From positions 62,001 through 126,000 of the forward strand of contig NZ_CP107811.1 of assembly GCF_036346105.1 (NCBI RefSeq): a stretch of 64,000 nt of DNA. Direction: 5' to 3'. A model generated the notes under the pieces. The model worked only from the letters and a program-made list of their open reading frames with translations. It did not search any database and was not told where the DNA came from. Source of the DNA: Streptomyces sp. NBC_00539. Lineage in GTDB: Bacteria > Actinomycetota > Actinomycetes > Streptomycetales > Streptomycetaceae. Each line of letters begins with the position of its first letter. The stretch's first letter is position 1. The position numbers and the translations under genes are program-made. Below are positions 26,823 through 35,066 of this stretch, one piece after another.

Positions 26823-28004
26823 ATGATCAAAAATATGCTCGGAGCGGCTGTCCTCGTAAGCGCGGCCGCGGTGAGCGGTACTCAGGCCGTTCAGGCTCAA
26901 CCCGTGGACGTCCACAGCGTGCAGCACACCAAGCGGTGGGAGCAGCCCGGACAGTGGGACTGGGTGGTGCCGCAGGGAGTCCGTGAGATCACTGTGTATT
27001 CCTGGGGCGCCGGCGGGGGCGGCGGCGGTGGCGGTGGAACAGGAGGTGCGGGCGGTGGCGGCGGAGGCGGGAACGGGGGAAGCTCGAACGCCGTGGGGAC
27101 GGCCGGCGGTGGTGGCGGGGGCGGCGGCGGCAGTGCGGGTGGCGGCGGAGGCGCCGGCGCGAGCAGCGGCTCCTTCGTCCAGTGCCGGCTGTCTGTGTCG
27201 CCGGGGGAGAAGCTGCGGATCTTCGTCGGGGGCGGCGGGGCAAGCGGTGCGGGCGGATCCGGCGGGGCGGAGGGTACGTACGGAAAGGGTGGGAACAGCA
27301 CGTTCGGCGGTGGAACCGACGGCACTGGTGGCACGGCAGGCGGCCCGGGACAGGCAGGAGGCCGCGCCTCGGGCTCGGGCATCGACGTCCGTGACGCGAG
27401 CAACAAGTTCCTGGAGTCGGTCGCGGGCGCGCCCGGAGGGATCGGCGGTGAGGCGGGGCGGCCCGGCAGCCCCGGCTCGGGCGGTGGGGGCGGCTACAAC
27501 GGCACCGTCGCCGGCGGGGCCGGTGGCAAGGGTGGAGCCGGCGGCAAGGAAGGCGGCGCCGGCGGAACCGGCGTCGGAGGCAACCCACCCTCGGTAGAGC
27601 CCTGCGGCAAGTACGGCAAGAAGATCACAGCAGTCGACGGCAAGCCCGGGCAGCCCGGCGCCGCCGGCCTGCCCGGCAGCAGCGGGACCGACGGTGCCCA
27701 CAACGAGAAGGGAGGCGTCAGCCGGCCCGGAAAGCACGGACAGGGCGGTCACTTCGGCGCCCTCGGCCCAGGCGGCGCCCCGGCCGAGGCAGGGGGCATG
27801 TCCTACGGCGCCGGCGGGAACGGCGGCGCAGGCGCGTACGGACACGAGGGCGGTGACGGCGGCCAGGGAGGCGAATGGGATCCCAACGTCGGCAACGCCA
27901 AGGGCGAGAAGTGGATCGGCCTGGACGGAAGGACCGGACTCACGGGCACCAAGGGCGGCGCAGGCGCCAAGGGCGGTGACGGAGCAGTCGTCATCACCTG
28001 GTGA
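26823..28004 (+). CDS. secreted glycine-rich protein, 393 aa
   Basis: A signal peptide (MIKNMLGAAVLVSAAAVSG, cleavage near AQA) is followed by a short aromatic head (RWEQPGQWDWVVPQGVREIT). Then come long Gly-rich stretches with polyglycine runs at about residues 61-112, a non-repetitive island with Cys (SFVQCRLSVSPGEKLRIFVG), and collagen-like GxxGxxG sequence around residues 270-330 (GKPGQPGAAGLPGSSG). The C-terminus is GDGAVVITW, a closing strand also seen in other bacterial Gly-rich surface proteins. It is probably an extracellular or cell-wall structural protein. A strong terminator follows. Confidence 0.85.
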   Translation: MIKNMLGAAVLVSAAAVSGTQAVQAQPVDVHSVQHTKRWEQPGQWDWVVPQGVREITVYSWGAGGGGGGGGGTGGAGGGGGGGNGGSSNAVGTAGGGGGGGGGSAGGGGGAGASSGSFVQCRLSVSPGEKLRIFVGGGGASGAGGSGGAEGTYGKGGNSTFGGGTDGTGGTAGGPGQAGGRASGSGIDVRDASNKFLESVAGAPGGIGGEAGRPGSPGSGGGGGYNGTVAGGAGGKGGAGGKEGGAGGTGVGGNPPSVEPCGKYGKKITAVDGKPGQPGAAGLPGSSGTDGAHNEKGGVSRPGKHGQGGHFGALGPGGAPAEAGGMSYGAGGNGGAGAYGHEGGDGGQGGEWDPNVGNAKGEKWIGLDGRTGLTGTKGGAGAKGGDGAVVITW

Positions 28005-28014
28005 CACCCCCCGC

Positions 28015-28042
28015 GCCCGGGCTGGTCCTCACCAGCCCGGGC
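28015..28042 (+). terminator. terminator hairpin of the glycine-rich protein gene
   Basis: GCCCGGGCTGG (28015-28025) and CCAGCCCGGGC (28032-28042) form a perfect 11-bp stem with a six-base loop, 10 bases past the stop codon. Confidence 0.8.
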
Positions 28043-28059
28043 CCGGCCACCGAACTCCC

Positions 28060-28200
28060 GCAGCCCGCCAGAGGCGAGCGCCCGCCAAGGCCTGCGCCAC
28101 GGTGAGATCCGCTCCAGTGAGGCGGCCGGGACGTTCCTGGAAGATGGCGAGAGTGCCGATGACGCGGCCGCGCAGGCGCAGGGGAAACACGTCCATGGCC
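28060..28200 (-). pseudogene. GAF-domain gene, C-terminal piece in inverted orientation
   Basis: The reverse strand reads AMDVFPLRLRGRVIGTLAIF, QERPGRLTGADLTVAQALAG. This is the second half of the GAF domain found in actinobacterial GAF-ANTAR regulators. Its natural N-terminal partner lies immediately next to it on the opposite strand. Confidence 0.6.
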
Positions 28201-28210
28201 GTTCGCCCTC

Positions 28211-28357
28211 CAACACGGTCAGGGCCCCTGCCTGGACTGCTACAGGAGCGGACAGGCCCGTACCGGCATCGACCTCACCGACCCGGTGATCATCGGGCCC
28301 TGGGGGCGATTCGCCTCCCTGGCCGTCCGGACGGGCTTCACGGCCGCCCACACCCGG
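28211..28357 (+). pseudogene. GAF-domain gene, N-terminal piece
   Basis: The forward strand reads QGPCLDCYRSGQARTGIDL and WGRFASLAVRTGFTAAHT. It matches the first half of the same GAF-ANTAR type domain, just before where the PLRLRGRVIG segment should follow. The following DNA belongs instead to the lamin-tail gene's end. Confidence 0.6.
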
Positions 28358-28364
28358 ACACCGG

Positions 28365-28832
28365 TCACTGGTGGCGTCGGCCCCAGGACTCGGTGTCGAC
28401 CGTGCGGCCGCGGTCATCGCGCAGCGTGGCGGTGTCGCCGTGGTTGTCCCAGATGTAGTCGCGGCGGTTTTGGAACAGGTCGGTGCGGGTGTCGTGGCCG
28501 GTGCCGGTGTGGATATGGATGGTGGCGCGGCCGTTGATGCGGACGTTGTCGAAGCGGTAGCGGTTGCCGTCCTCATCGCGCAGGGTCCAGCCGCGGAGGT
28601 TGACGGCGTCGCGGGTGGTGTTGGTGATCTCCACCCACTCCGCGTTGAGGGACCGGTTGGAGCGGTCGTCGCGTCCGGGGCTGTCGGCCTGGACCCGGCT
28701 GATCTCCACCCGCGAATGCCGGCCGTGATCACGGTCCTGAGCGGTCGCCGGCAGCGCGGCAGCCCCCACCAAGGCCCCGGCGGCCAGAACGGTCGCGGCG
28801 ATACGACGGACGGAGGAAGAAGCAGAAGACAT
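28365..28832 (-). CDS. secreted lamin-tail-domain protein
   Basis: I start it at MSSASSSVRRIAATVLAAGA, a clear signal peptide (cleavage near ATAQ), with GGAGCGTCACCC upstream. The mature part is a lamin tail domain: RVEISRVQADSPG, NAEWVEITNTTRDAVNLRGW, TLRDEDGNRYRFDN, then IHIHTGTGHDTRTDLFQNRR and DYIWDNHGDTATLRD. Bacterial secreted LTD proteins are often attached to nucleases or occur alone on the surface; the role is unknown. A 63-base piece of this gene is copied at 36803-36866. Confidence 0.88.
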   Translation of the reverse strand: MSSASSSVRRIAATVLAAGALVGAAALPATAQDRDHGRHSRVEISRVQADSPGRDDRSNRSLNAEWVEITNTTRDAVNLRGWTLRDEDGNRYRFDNVRINGRATIHIHTGTGHDTRTDLFQNRRDYIWDNHGDTATLRDDRGRTVDTESWGRRHQ

Positions 28833-29310
28833 GGGTGACGCTCCCTCAACGACAGTGCCCCACCTACCGAAGCAGGCGGCAGACACCGGTGCGGACTCCC
28901 GGCCCGGAGTGAGCCGGGAGCCACACTCGCGACCCCGCACCCGCCCAGGCGCAGCACGCCGTGAAGGCGGTTACCGGACACAGACAATCCCGTCACCTAC
29001 TCCTACATACCCCATACACACCTGTTCAGCGTGGCCCTGACATGCGCTGCCCCCACGCTCACCCGCCCCACAAACGGCACCCAGCGACAACGCGCTCCGG
29101 CGTACCACCAGGCGCATCCCTGACCCCTCTCACCCACCCGGAGTAGTTGATCGGGTAACAACCGTTCTGCGCAGTTCTTCGCACGCCACCCATAGCTCGC
29201 ATGTCACTTCGACCGCTCCACGGAAAGTGAGCCAGAACGTGAGACCTGGAAACGCCTGCCGGTGCGGCGGCCTCTGCAGTTGGGCGACAGAGGTTGCGAC
29301 AGCTGTGACG
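28833..29310. other. intergenic, no gene recognised
   Basis: This is upstream of the lamin-tail gene and downstream of the LRV gene. Frames are His/Pro/Thr-rich chance frames. The AT content is higher than average around 28975-29045 and 29140-29200, as expected for a promoter region. Confidence 0.4.
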
Positions 29311-30835
29311 CTACGTGGACGTCGGTCCTCGGTGTCCGGCTGTCGTCGCTGGGGTGGCGGCGCTGTTCAGGCAGTGGTCGAGGAGCGCGTGCATGCGGGG
29401 GACGGGCAGCGATGGGTTGGCGGCAGCGCCCTCCGCGGTGCGGGGGTCGGCGAGGAGGGTCCCCAGGGTCTCCGGTGCCAGGCTCGGGTTGGCGGCGGCT
29501 GCCCGGCACACCGACTCATCAGGGTCTTCCAACGGGGGTTCGGACAGGCCGGGGTCGGCTGCGGCCAGGGCGCGTACCTCGGGTTCCGGGTGGTCGATGA
29601 GGTGGGTCAGGCCGGTGCGGGGGAACGCGGACAGGGTCAGCAGGTGCGGTCGGTGGGCCGGGCGGGTAACGAAGACGTCCAGAAGGAGGTGTGGCGGAGC
29701 CAGGGGGTGGCGGCAGGCCAGCCGGATCCGTACCTCCTCGTCTTGTCCCGCGCGAGAGTTTCGACAAGTTCCGCGGGCAGGCTGGGCCAGCTCGCCGCAA
29801 CCTGGCGGAGTACCGGTTCCTCGGACGCCGCGCAGGCGGCGAACCAGTCGGGCGACGGCTCGTCGGCCGGCTCGGTGATCGGGCAGGTGCAGTCCGGGCC
29901 GTGCCCGATGACCGCGTGGATGGCCCAGTACTCGGCCCAGGTGCGGGGGAAGGGGTGGAGGCGCGCGCGCATCCGCACGTCCTCGTCCGGGTCCTCCCTC
30001 AGCTCCGCCACCAGGTCCGGTCCCAGGTCGGGCCGGGCGGCGACCAACGCGCGGACCTCCGCCTCGGGGTGGCGGGCGAGCCGGGCGACGGCATAGGCCG
30101 GGGTGTGGCGGTTCCAGGCCAGGGGGTACGCCTTGTCCTCGGCGAAGCACTCCTCGACGAGCGCGGGGGACAGGGCGCACGTGCCGAGCACGAACGGCTT
30201 GCCGTGCGAGCCGATGGACGGCAGCGTGGCCTCCACCGCCTCCGGGTCCAGCTCCCAACGGCTCCCCTGCGCCGCTTCCCGTACCGCGGGATCCGGGTCG
30301 TCGAGCAGGGCCTTCCGCTGCTCGGGGGTGAGCGACTGCCAGCTCCAGGTGGCGCGTACGCGGAGCTCGGGGTGCTCGTGCCCGGCCATGGAGCGGTGGA
30401 ATGACAGCGGGATCTGCCGGGAGGAGCTGAGCTCCTGGATGATTTCGTTCTCGGTGAGCATGCCGTCCTCGCCCCCGTCCTGGGCGGTCAGGAGGGTGAC
30501 GAGGATGCCGTCCGGCAGTGGTCGGACCCGTCGGGGCCGGGGGCGGGGGCCGAGCCGACGGCGAGCCGATAGCGGACGATCCCGGACGGATCCGTGGCCA
30601 AGGGGGCGAGTCGCGCGGGGTCGACGTGCCGGTTGAGGGCGAGCGCGCCGCGGATCTTGCCGGCTGGGTGGCGGAGCGCTGCGTCGACAACGGCGTCGGG
30701 CAGGTCGCGGCCCTCGCACATCAGCGGGCCCACCTCACCGGCGGCTCGATCCATCAGGCGTATCAGTACGTCGGAGGGCGCCGCCGGGTTGAAGGCGACG
30801 CCGCGCAGCCACGGTTCACGGAGAGAGTCGGACAC
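29311..30835 (-). pseudogene. leucine-rich-repeat-variant (LRV) protein 1, two frameshifts
   Basis: The gene opens MSDSLREPWLRGVAFNPAAP with repeats such as AVVDAALRHPAGKIRGALAL. Near 30520 the frame shifts to MLTENEIIQELSSSRQIPLS and further repeats (ELRVRATWSWQSLTPEQR; AEVRALVAARPDLGPDLVAE). Near 29745 it shifts again to QDEEVRIRLACRHPLAPPHL, ending LLDHCLNSAATPAT. Restoring one C at each site gives a single protein of about 505 residues. LRV repeats form a curved alpha/3-10 solenoid that binds other proteins. A related complete protein lies upstream at 31613. Confidence 0.78.
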
Positions 30836-31229
30836 CGCGTCATCCTGCCACCTCGCCGCGCCCGGATCGGGCCACGTGGTGAGAACGTCGTCGGCGCCCC
30901 TTGGCGGGTTCGTCTGTGGGCTTCGGTCCAGGCGGCGAAGTCAAGCGATCGGGTGTTGCTGAAACTCGGCTACATCGTCTTCCTCGTGCCCGGGGGCGTT
31001 CTCGCCCCCGGGCAACAAACGCTCTCGCTACCGACCAACAAAGCCACGCCCTAGATCGAGGGCACTTTGCCCCTCCGTTTTCGATCTGGTCGCGCGCCTG
31101 CTGTTCACCTTCGATGAGACGGACCAGCGATGGGACGGACCAGCACCTGTCCATCTTCGGTGAATTAGCCGGCCCCCTTCGCACGGGTGACGCTCGGGGC
31201 GGCCGGCCCGCCCGCGAGGGCGGCCGGGA
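30836..31229. other. intergenic, hairpin only
   Basis: No convincing gene. The region contains the strong hairpin at 30988-31013. Confidence 0.4.
30988..31013 (-). terminator. strong hairpin between LRV1 and the DNGRVAV-type gene
   Basis: GCCCGGGGGCG and CGCCCCCGGGC form a perfect 11-bp stem with loop TTCT. It lies downstream of the reverse-strand genes at 31230-33532 and upstream of LRV1, so it probably ends that transcript. Confidence 0.6.
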
Positions 31230-31397
31230 TCAGGGGCCGGGGTAGTAGACACGCACTGCGCGTTCCGCGACGGCAACACGGCCGTTGTCCAGGATCATCG
31301 TGCGGGTGGCGCCGTAGCGGTAGCGCAGATCGGTGATCGCGACCAGACGACCACTGGTCAGGACCCGGTCCGCCAACCGTAGTTCGGTGGGCGGCAT
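31230..31397 (-). CDS. small DNGRVAV-type protein, copy A (55 aa)
   Basis: MPPTELRLADRVLTSGRLVA, then DLRYRYGATRTMILDNGRVA and VAERAVRVYYPGP. It is a compact beta-rich small protein. Closely similar proteins occur at 61264-61485 and, broken, at 54725-54850. Just upstream in another frame is LVDASGFQWIARTVDCEQLD, also duplicated near 61500, so a two-part unit has been copied. Function unknown. Confidence 0.6.
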   Translation of the reverse strand: MPPTELRLADRVLTSGRLVAITDLRYRYGATRTMILDNGRVAVAERAVRVYYPGP

Positions 31398-31612
31398 GTC
31401 CACCGGCACCCGCCCGGCACGCGTCCGCTATTCGGGTCCGGCCGGCCGGGCGTCGAGCTGCTCGCAGTCGACGGTGCGGGCGATCCACTGGAACCCGGAG
31501 GCGTCCACCAGCCGCACCTCCAGCGCAGAGGGGGCCAGCTCGAGCCGCCCGGGCGGAGGTGCGCCGGAGTTCAGAGTCAGACCGCCACGGCCGCCCGGCG
31601 GGGTGGCGGTGT

Positions 31613-33532
31613 TCAGCGCCGGGCTGCCACGGCTGCCGCGGTCGCGGCCAGGATGCGGTGCAGGACGGGGACCGGGATCGCCGGATTGGTGATCGCCTCG
31701 CATGCCGTGTCGCGGTCGTGCAGCAGTCCGGCAAGGACGCGGGCTGGCAGCCGCGGATTGCGCATCGCGGTCCCGCGGACGTGGGCTGCTGGGTCGTTCA
31801 GCAGCCGCACCGCGTCGGCCGGTGACAGCCGGGTGTCCTCGGCCGCGCGGCGGCGCACCTCGGCTTCTGGGTCGCGGGCGAGGCGTGCGACGTCCGCAGG
31901 CATGGACTCTGGATCGTCCAGGGCCAGGCGGCGCATCCGCCCATCGGGGTCGCCGGCAAAGCGCAGCAGCCCCGTACGGGGGAAGTTGGGGTGGCTGCGG
32001 GGGCGGTCGGGGTGAGTGAAGCTGCCGTCCCACCAGCGCCAGACCTCTAGCAGCATCTCGGCCGGGGCGTCATCGCAGGATTCGGCGAGGAACAGGCGGA
32101 CCGTCCGGTCCTCGTCCCGGGCCAGACGCTCCACGACGTCCGGTGGAAGATGCCGGGCGCGGGCCACGCTTCGGCGGATGAGCGGATGGGACGACACGGC
32201 GAGGCGGCGCATCGCGTCGGCGTCACCGTGCAGGCCCTCGATCCAGGGCAGAGTGCGCGACATCGACGTCGGGTCGAAGTCGTAGCGCACCGCGGCACGC
32301 TGCTCCTCGTTGAGGTCGGGCCGCAGTGCCACCGCCGAGCGGATGTCGTCGTGTGGGTCCTCTGCCAGGACGGCGACGCGGTGGGCACTGAGCGCCGGGT
32401 TGGCGGCCAGTGCTCGGCGTACCTTCGGGTCCCCGTCCCGGACCAGCTCCGCCTCCAGCTCGGGCGAGAGACGGCACTGTTCGAGGGCGCGCCGGGGCTC
32501 GGGCAGCGTGGCAAAGACTTTGCGAGGCATGGGGACGCTGGTGTGGTGGGCGAGCAGCGCCGCCGTACGCACCGTGTCGTCGGTATCGGCCAGCAGTCGC
32601 GCCCGCAGCGGCGCTGCGAGGTCTTCCCACCGGGCGCAGGCAGTCGCCCGCACCCGGGGATCGGCGTCGGCCGCGAGGCTGGGGAGGTGGTGTGCGGGGA
32701 GCCCCGGGAGTTCGGCGGCCTGAGCGCGGGACGGGCCGGCGAGGAGGTCGTCGTACAGGTCGCCGGGGAGTTCGACGCCCCAGGCGCAGGCGTGCTCGGC
32801 CCAGAGCACTCGTCGGCTCGGCGACGGTTCGGCGCGGACCAGGCGTACCCACTGATCGGACGTGAGCTTGGGCCGGAAGGTGTCCGCGGGCCTCGAGCGC
32901 ACCTGCGGATCGGGATGCGCCACGGCGGCGTCGAGTACGGCGGTCCGGTCGCAGCCGTGCAGGAAGCCCGCCTCCACATCCAGCAGCCGGATCAGCAGCT
33001 CGTCCGGCGCGGCCGGATTGGACCCGATCCCCTCGGCCCAGTGCAAAGGCCATGTGGGCTGGCCGGGCACCGCCGACCACACCTCGGCGCGCTCGACCTC
33101 CGTCTCTAGCCCGGCAGCTGCGGCGGCCTCCTCCAGCCGCTCCGGCAGTCGGTCGAGGGCCGTCACCCGAGGCCCGTCCGCGCCGGGCACCTCCGCCAGC
33201 AGCACCTGCCCGTCGAGGGAGAGCGCCACGAACCCGGGGTCGCCTGTCAGCCCCGGCACACCGCCGCCGGCGTAGCGGACCCGGGTCCACCAGGAGTCGT
33301 TGCCGCCGATCCGATGTCCGAGGACGGCCACCAGGAACTCCCCGTCGGCACCTGCAAGGCGGCGCCACCACTCGGTGTCGAGCGCTTCCCGGACCGTGCC
33401 GTCCGGCGCTGCGATTCCCCGCGCGATCCGCCAGCCGGCCTCCGGCGGGAACAGACTGCCTGGGCGCACGTCCTCGACAACCGTGAGTCCGGCGCATGGG
33501 AGCAGTTCGTTGAGTTCCTCTCGGTGTTGCAC
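31613..33532 (-). CDS. leucine-rich-repeat-variant (LRV) protein 2, 639 aa
   Basis: It is intact, with the start set at GTG 33532 (VQHREELNELLPCAG); the frame is open further upstream but low-complexity. The N-terminal 200 residues include WWRRLAGADGEFLVAVLGHR and PGFVALSLDGQVLLAEVPG. Then comes a solenoid of LRV/HEAT-like repeats: GSNPAAPDELLIRLLDVEAG, VAHPDPQVRSRPADTF, ADADPRVRATACARWEDLAA, DPHDDIRSAVALRPDLNEEQ, and the end NPAIPVPVLHRILAATAA. No membrane segment. It is probably a cytoplasmic protein-interaction scaffold; its partner is unknown. Confidence 0.85.
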   Translation of the reverse strand: MQHREELNELLPCAGLTVVEDVRPGSLFPPEAGWRIARGIAAPDGTVREALDTEWWRRLAGADGEFLVAVLGHRIGGNDSWWTRVRYAGGGVPGLTGDPGFVALSLDGQVLLAEVPGADGPRVTALDRLPERLEEAAAAAGLETEVERAEVWSAVPGQPTWPLHWAEGIGSNPAAPDELLIRLLDVEAGFLHGCDRTAVLDAAVAHPDPQVRSRPADTFRPKLTSDQWVRLVRAEPSPSRRVLWAEHACAWGVELPGDLYDDLLAGPSRAQAAELPGLPAHHLPSLAADADPRVRATACARWEDLAAPLRARLLADTDDTVRTAALLAHHTSVPMPRKVFATLPEPRRALEQCRLSPELEAELVRDGDPKVRRALAANPALSAHRVAVLAEDPHDDIRSAVALRPDLNEEQRAAVRYDFDPTSMSRTLPWIEGLHGDADAMRRLAVSSHPLIRRSVARARHLPPDVVERLARDEDRTVRLFLAESCDDAPAEMLLEVWRWWDGSFTHPDRPRSHPNFPRTGLLRFAGDPDGRMRRLALDDPESMPADVARLARDPEAEVRRRAAEDTRLSPADAVRLLNDPAAHVRGTAMRNPRLPARVLAGLLHDRDTACEAITNPAIPVPVLHRILAATAAAVAARR

Positions 33533-33722
33533 TTGGTCATGATCCCCGCCGGCTCGTGGTGGGACAAGGCTGTAGCCCAGGCGCAACCGTCCCTCACCCG
33601 CGTGCACGTCATTGGCTGCGATGCCGTTCGGCCCCGCCCGGGCGGCTCGTGGCTTCGTAGGTGAGTACGGAGAGCGAATGTTGATGGGGCCTGGCATCGG
33701 TTCTTGATCGAGATGTCCAGAA

Positions 33723-34010
33723 ATGTTGACGAGAAGTGGCAGCACCGCAGAAGGCTCGGCTCTGGCGTGTCGGCACCGATGGCCATACTTCTGCTGTGAA
33801 CCTGAGACCGGAGTTGACGCCCCCGTCCGTGAGTCGGCAGCGGTGGACGAGCTGTGCGGCGAGGTGGAGCGGATCGCTGACCTGCTGGATGCCCGCCCGG
33901 AGGCGGCGGGCGAGGCGATCACGGCCTTCAACACGACGACCGGTCACGACTACGACGCTCTCGACTTCGCGGAGTACGACGGCAGCAGGAGTCTGGCGCC
34001 GCCACTATGA
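33723..34010 (+). CDS. hypothetical protein, possibly broken
   Basis: The C-terminal half is protein-like: AAVDELCGEVERIADLLDAR with AFNTTTGHDYDALDFAEYDG. The first 40 residues are Cys/Arg-rich and probably not coding. The true start may be a GTG near 33796, or the gene may be truncated. It ends 4 bases after an upstream ATG of the GNAT frame, so the two may be coupled. Confidence 0.35.
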   Translation: MLTRSGSTAEGSALACRHRWPYFCCEPETGVDAPVRESAAVDELCGEVERIADLLDARPEAAGEAITAFNTTTGHDYDALDFAEYDGSRSLAPPL

Positions 34011-34042
34011 CGTCTGGATCCAAGGACAAGGGAGCAATACAG

Positions 34043-34552
34043 ATGCTGCTACGTGATGTTGAGTACGGTGACGTCGACGCCTACGTCCGGATGCGATGCG
34101 ACCCGGTCATGATGGCCGAGCTGGGCGGCCCGCTGCCTCGCGAAGGCATGGAGGCGAAGGTCCAACGTGATGTTCAACGAGTGGCAGCGGACACCGACTG
34201 GACAAAGATGATCGTGCCCGATGAGGCCGAGCTGGACGTGGTCGCGGGAACCGTGACCTTGTGGCCCCACGACGCAGACGGCGAGCGCATCTCCGAGATC
34301 GGCTGGATGGTGCTGCCGGAGTACCAGGGACAGGGACTCGGAAAGCAGGGCGTCCGCAAGCTGCTTGAGCTGGCCCGCGACGACGGCCGGTGGGGGTTGA
34401 TACACGCATTCCCCGCAACAACCAACGCCCCGTCCAACGGCATCTGCCGCACGCTCGGCTTCCAATTCCTGGGCAAGCAAGACGTGCCCTTCGCCGGTCG
34501 AGTCCTGCAAACCAACCACTGGGCTATCGACCCTCGCACCGACCTGACCTGA
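34043..34552 (+). CDS. GNAT-family N-acetyltransferase
   Basis: I start it at MLLRDVEYGDVDAYVRMRCD (GGAGCAATACAG upstream); an ATG at 34007 would add 12 residues. The 169-residue GNAT fold shows SEIGWMVLPEYQGQGLGKQG, the acetyl-CoA pyrophosphate loop (Q-x-x-G-x-G), and AFPATTNAPSNGICRTLGFQ, the end motif of small-molecule acetyltransferases. It transfers an acetyl group from acetyl-CoA to an unknown amine. Directly downstream lies a recombinase remnant. Confidence 0.88.
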   Translation: MLLRDVEYGDVDAYVRMRCDPVMMAELGGPLPREGMEAKVQRDVQRVAADTDWTKMIVPDEAELDVVAGTVTLWPHDADGERISEIGWMVLPEYQGQGLGKQGVRKLLELARDDGRWGLIHAFPATTNAPSNGICRTLGFQFLGKQDVPFAGRVLQTNHWAIDPRTDLT

Positions 34553-34616
34553 TACAGGACCGCAGCACGCCGGCGACCCGAGCGAAACTGCGGGGGCGGG
34601 AAACTGCGGGGGCGGG

Positions 34617-34930
34617 AGGCATTCATAGAGTTCCAATACCCGAGCACACCATTAGCGGTCTTCGCCGAAGACATCGTCCAGCACTACCAGCAGTTCCTGA
34701 ACCACCGACGAAGCCAGCGCCCAGAGGGCGAATACTTCGATGTCACGCCGAAGGAATGGGCGCAGTTCGAGGAGCACTTCGACAAGCACAAGGTCGAACT
34801 CGGGAACTGCGGCGGGCCATACGGATCGCCCTGCCAGCACGAACACGCCTGCATCCGATGCCCCATGCTGCAGGTCAACCCGAAGAAGCTGCCCAGGCTC
34901 GCGGAAAGTCGGTTGCATATCGGCGATGGT
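34617..34930 (+). pseudogene. C-terminal remnant of a tyrosine recombinase/integrase
   Basis: An open frame without a start reads EFIEFQYPSTPLAVFAEDIV, QHYQQFLNHRRSQRPEGEY, WAQFEEHFDKHKVELGNCG and CQHEHACIRCPMLQVNPKKL. The C-x-HEHACIRCPML ending is the C-terminus of large integrases of actinobacterial integrative elements. The catalytic R-H-R-Y domain upstream is gone. This is a footprint of a lost integrative element. Confidence 0.65.
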
Positions 34931-35066
34931 GGTGGATCAAATGGCCGGCGTGAGCACCCGGGACGCGCCCGACCCGGCGAGACGTGACGAACGCGAACCG
35001 CCGGCCCCGACCGGCGCGCGATCCGGGCGGACCGTGACCGCATCGTCCCCAGGGAGACGCCAGCCG

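Noticed and set aside
27000-27180. Dense GGC/GGT repeats that could look like a tandem-repeat or CRISPR-like array.
   Set aside because: No fixed unit or spacers; the repeats are polyglycine codons inside the glycine-rich gene.
27803-28996. Long reverse open frame of nearly 400 codons.
   Set aside because: It is antisense to the glycine-rich gene and out of frame with the lamin-tail gene; it lacks domains and is Pro/Ser/Arg-rich.
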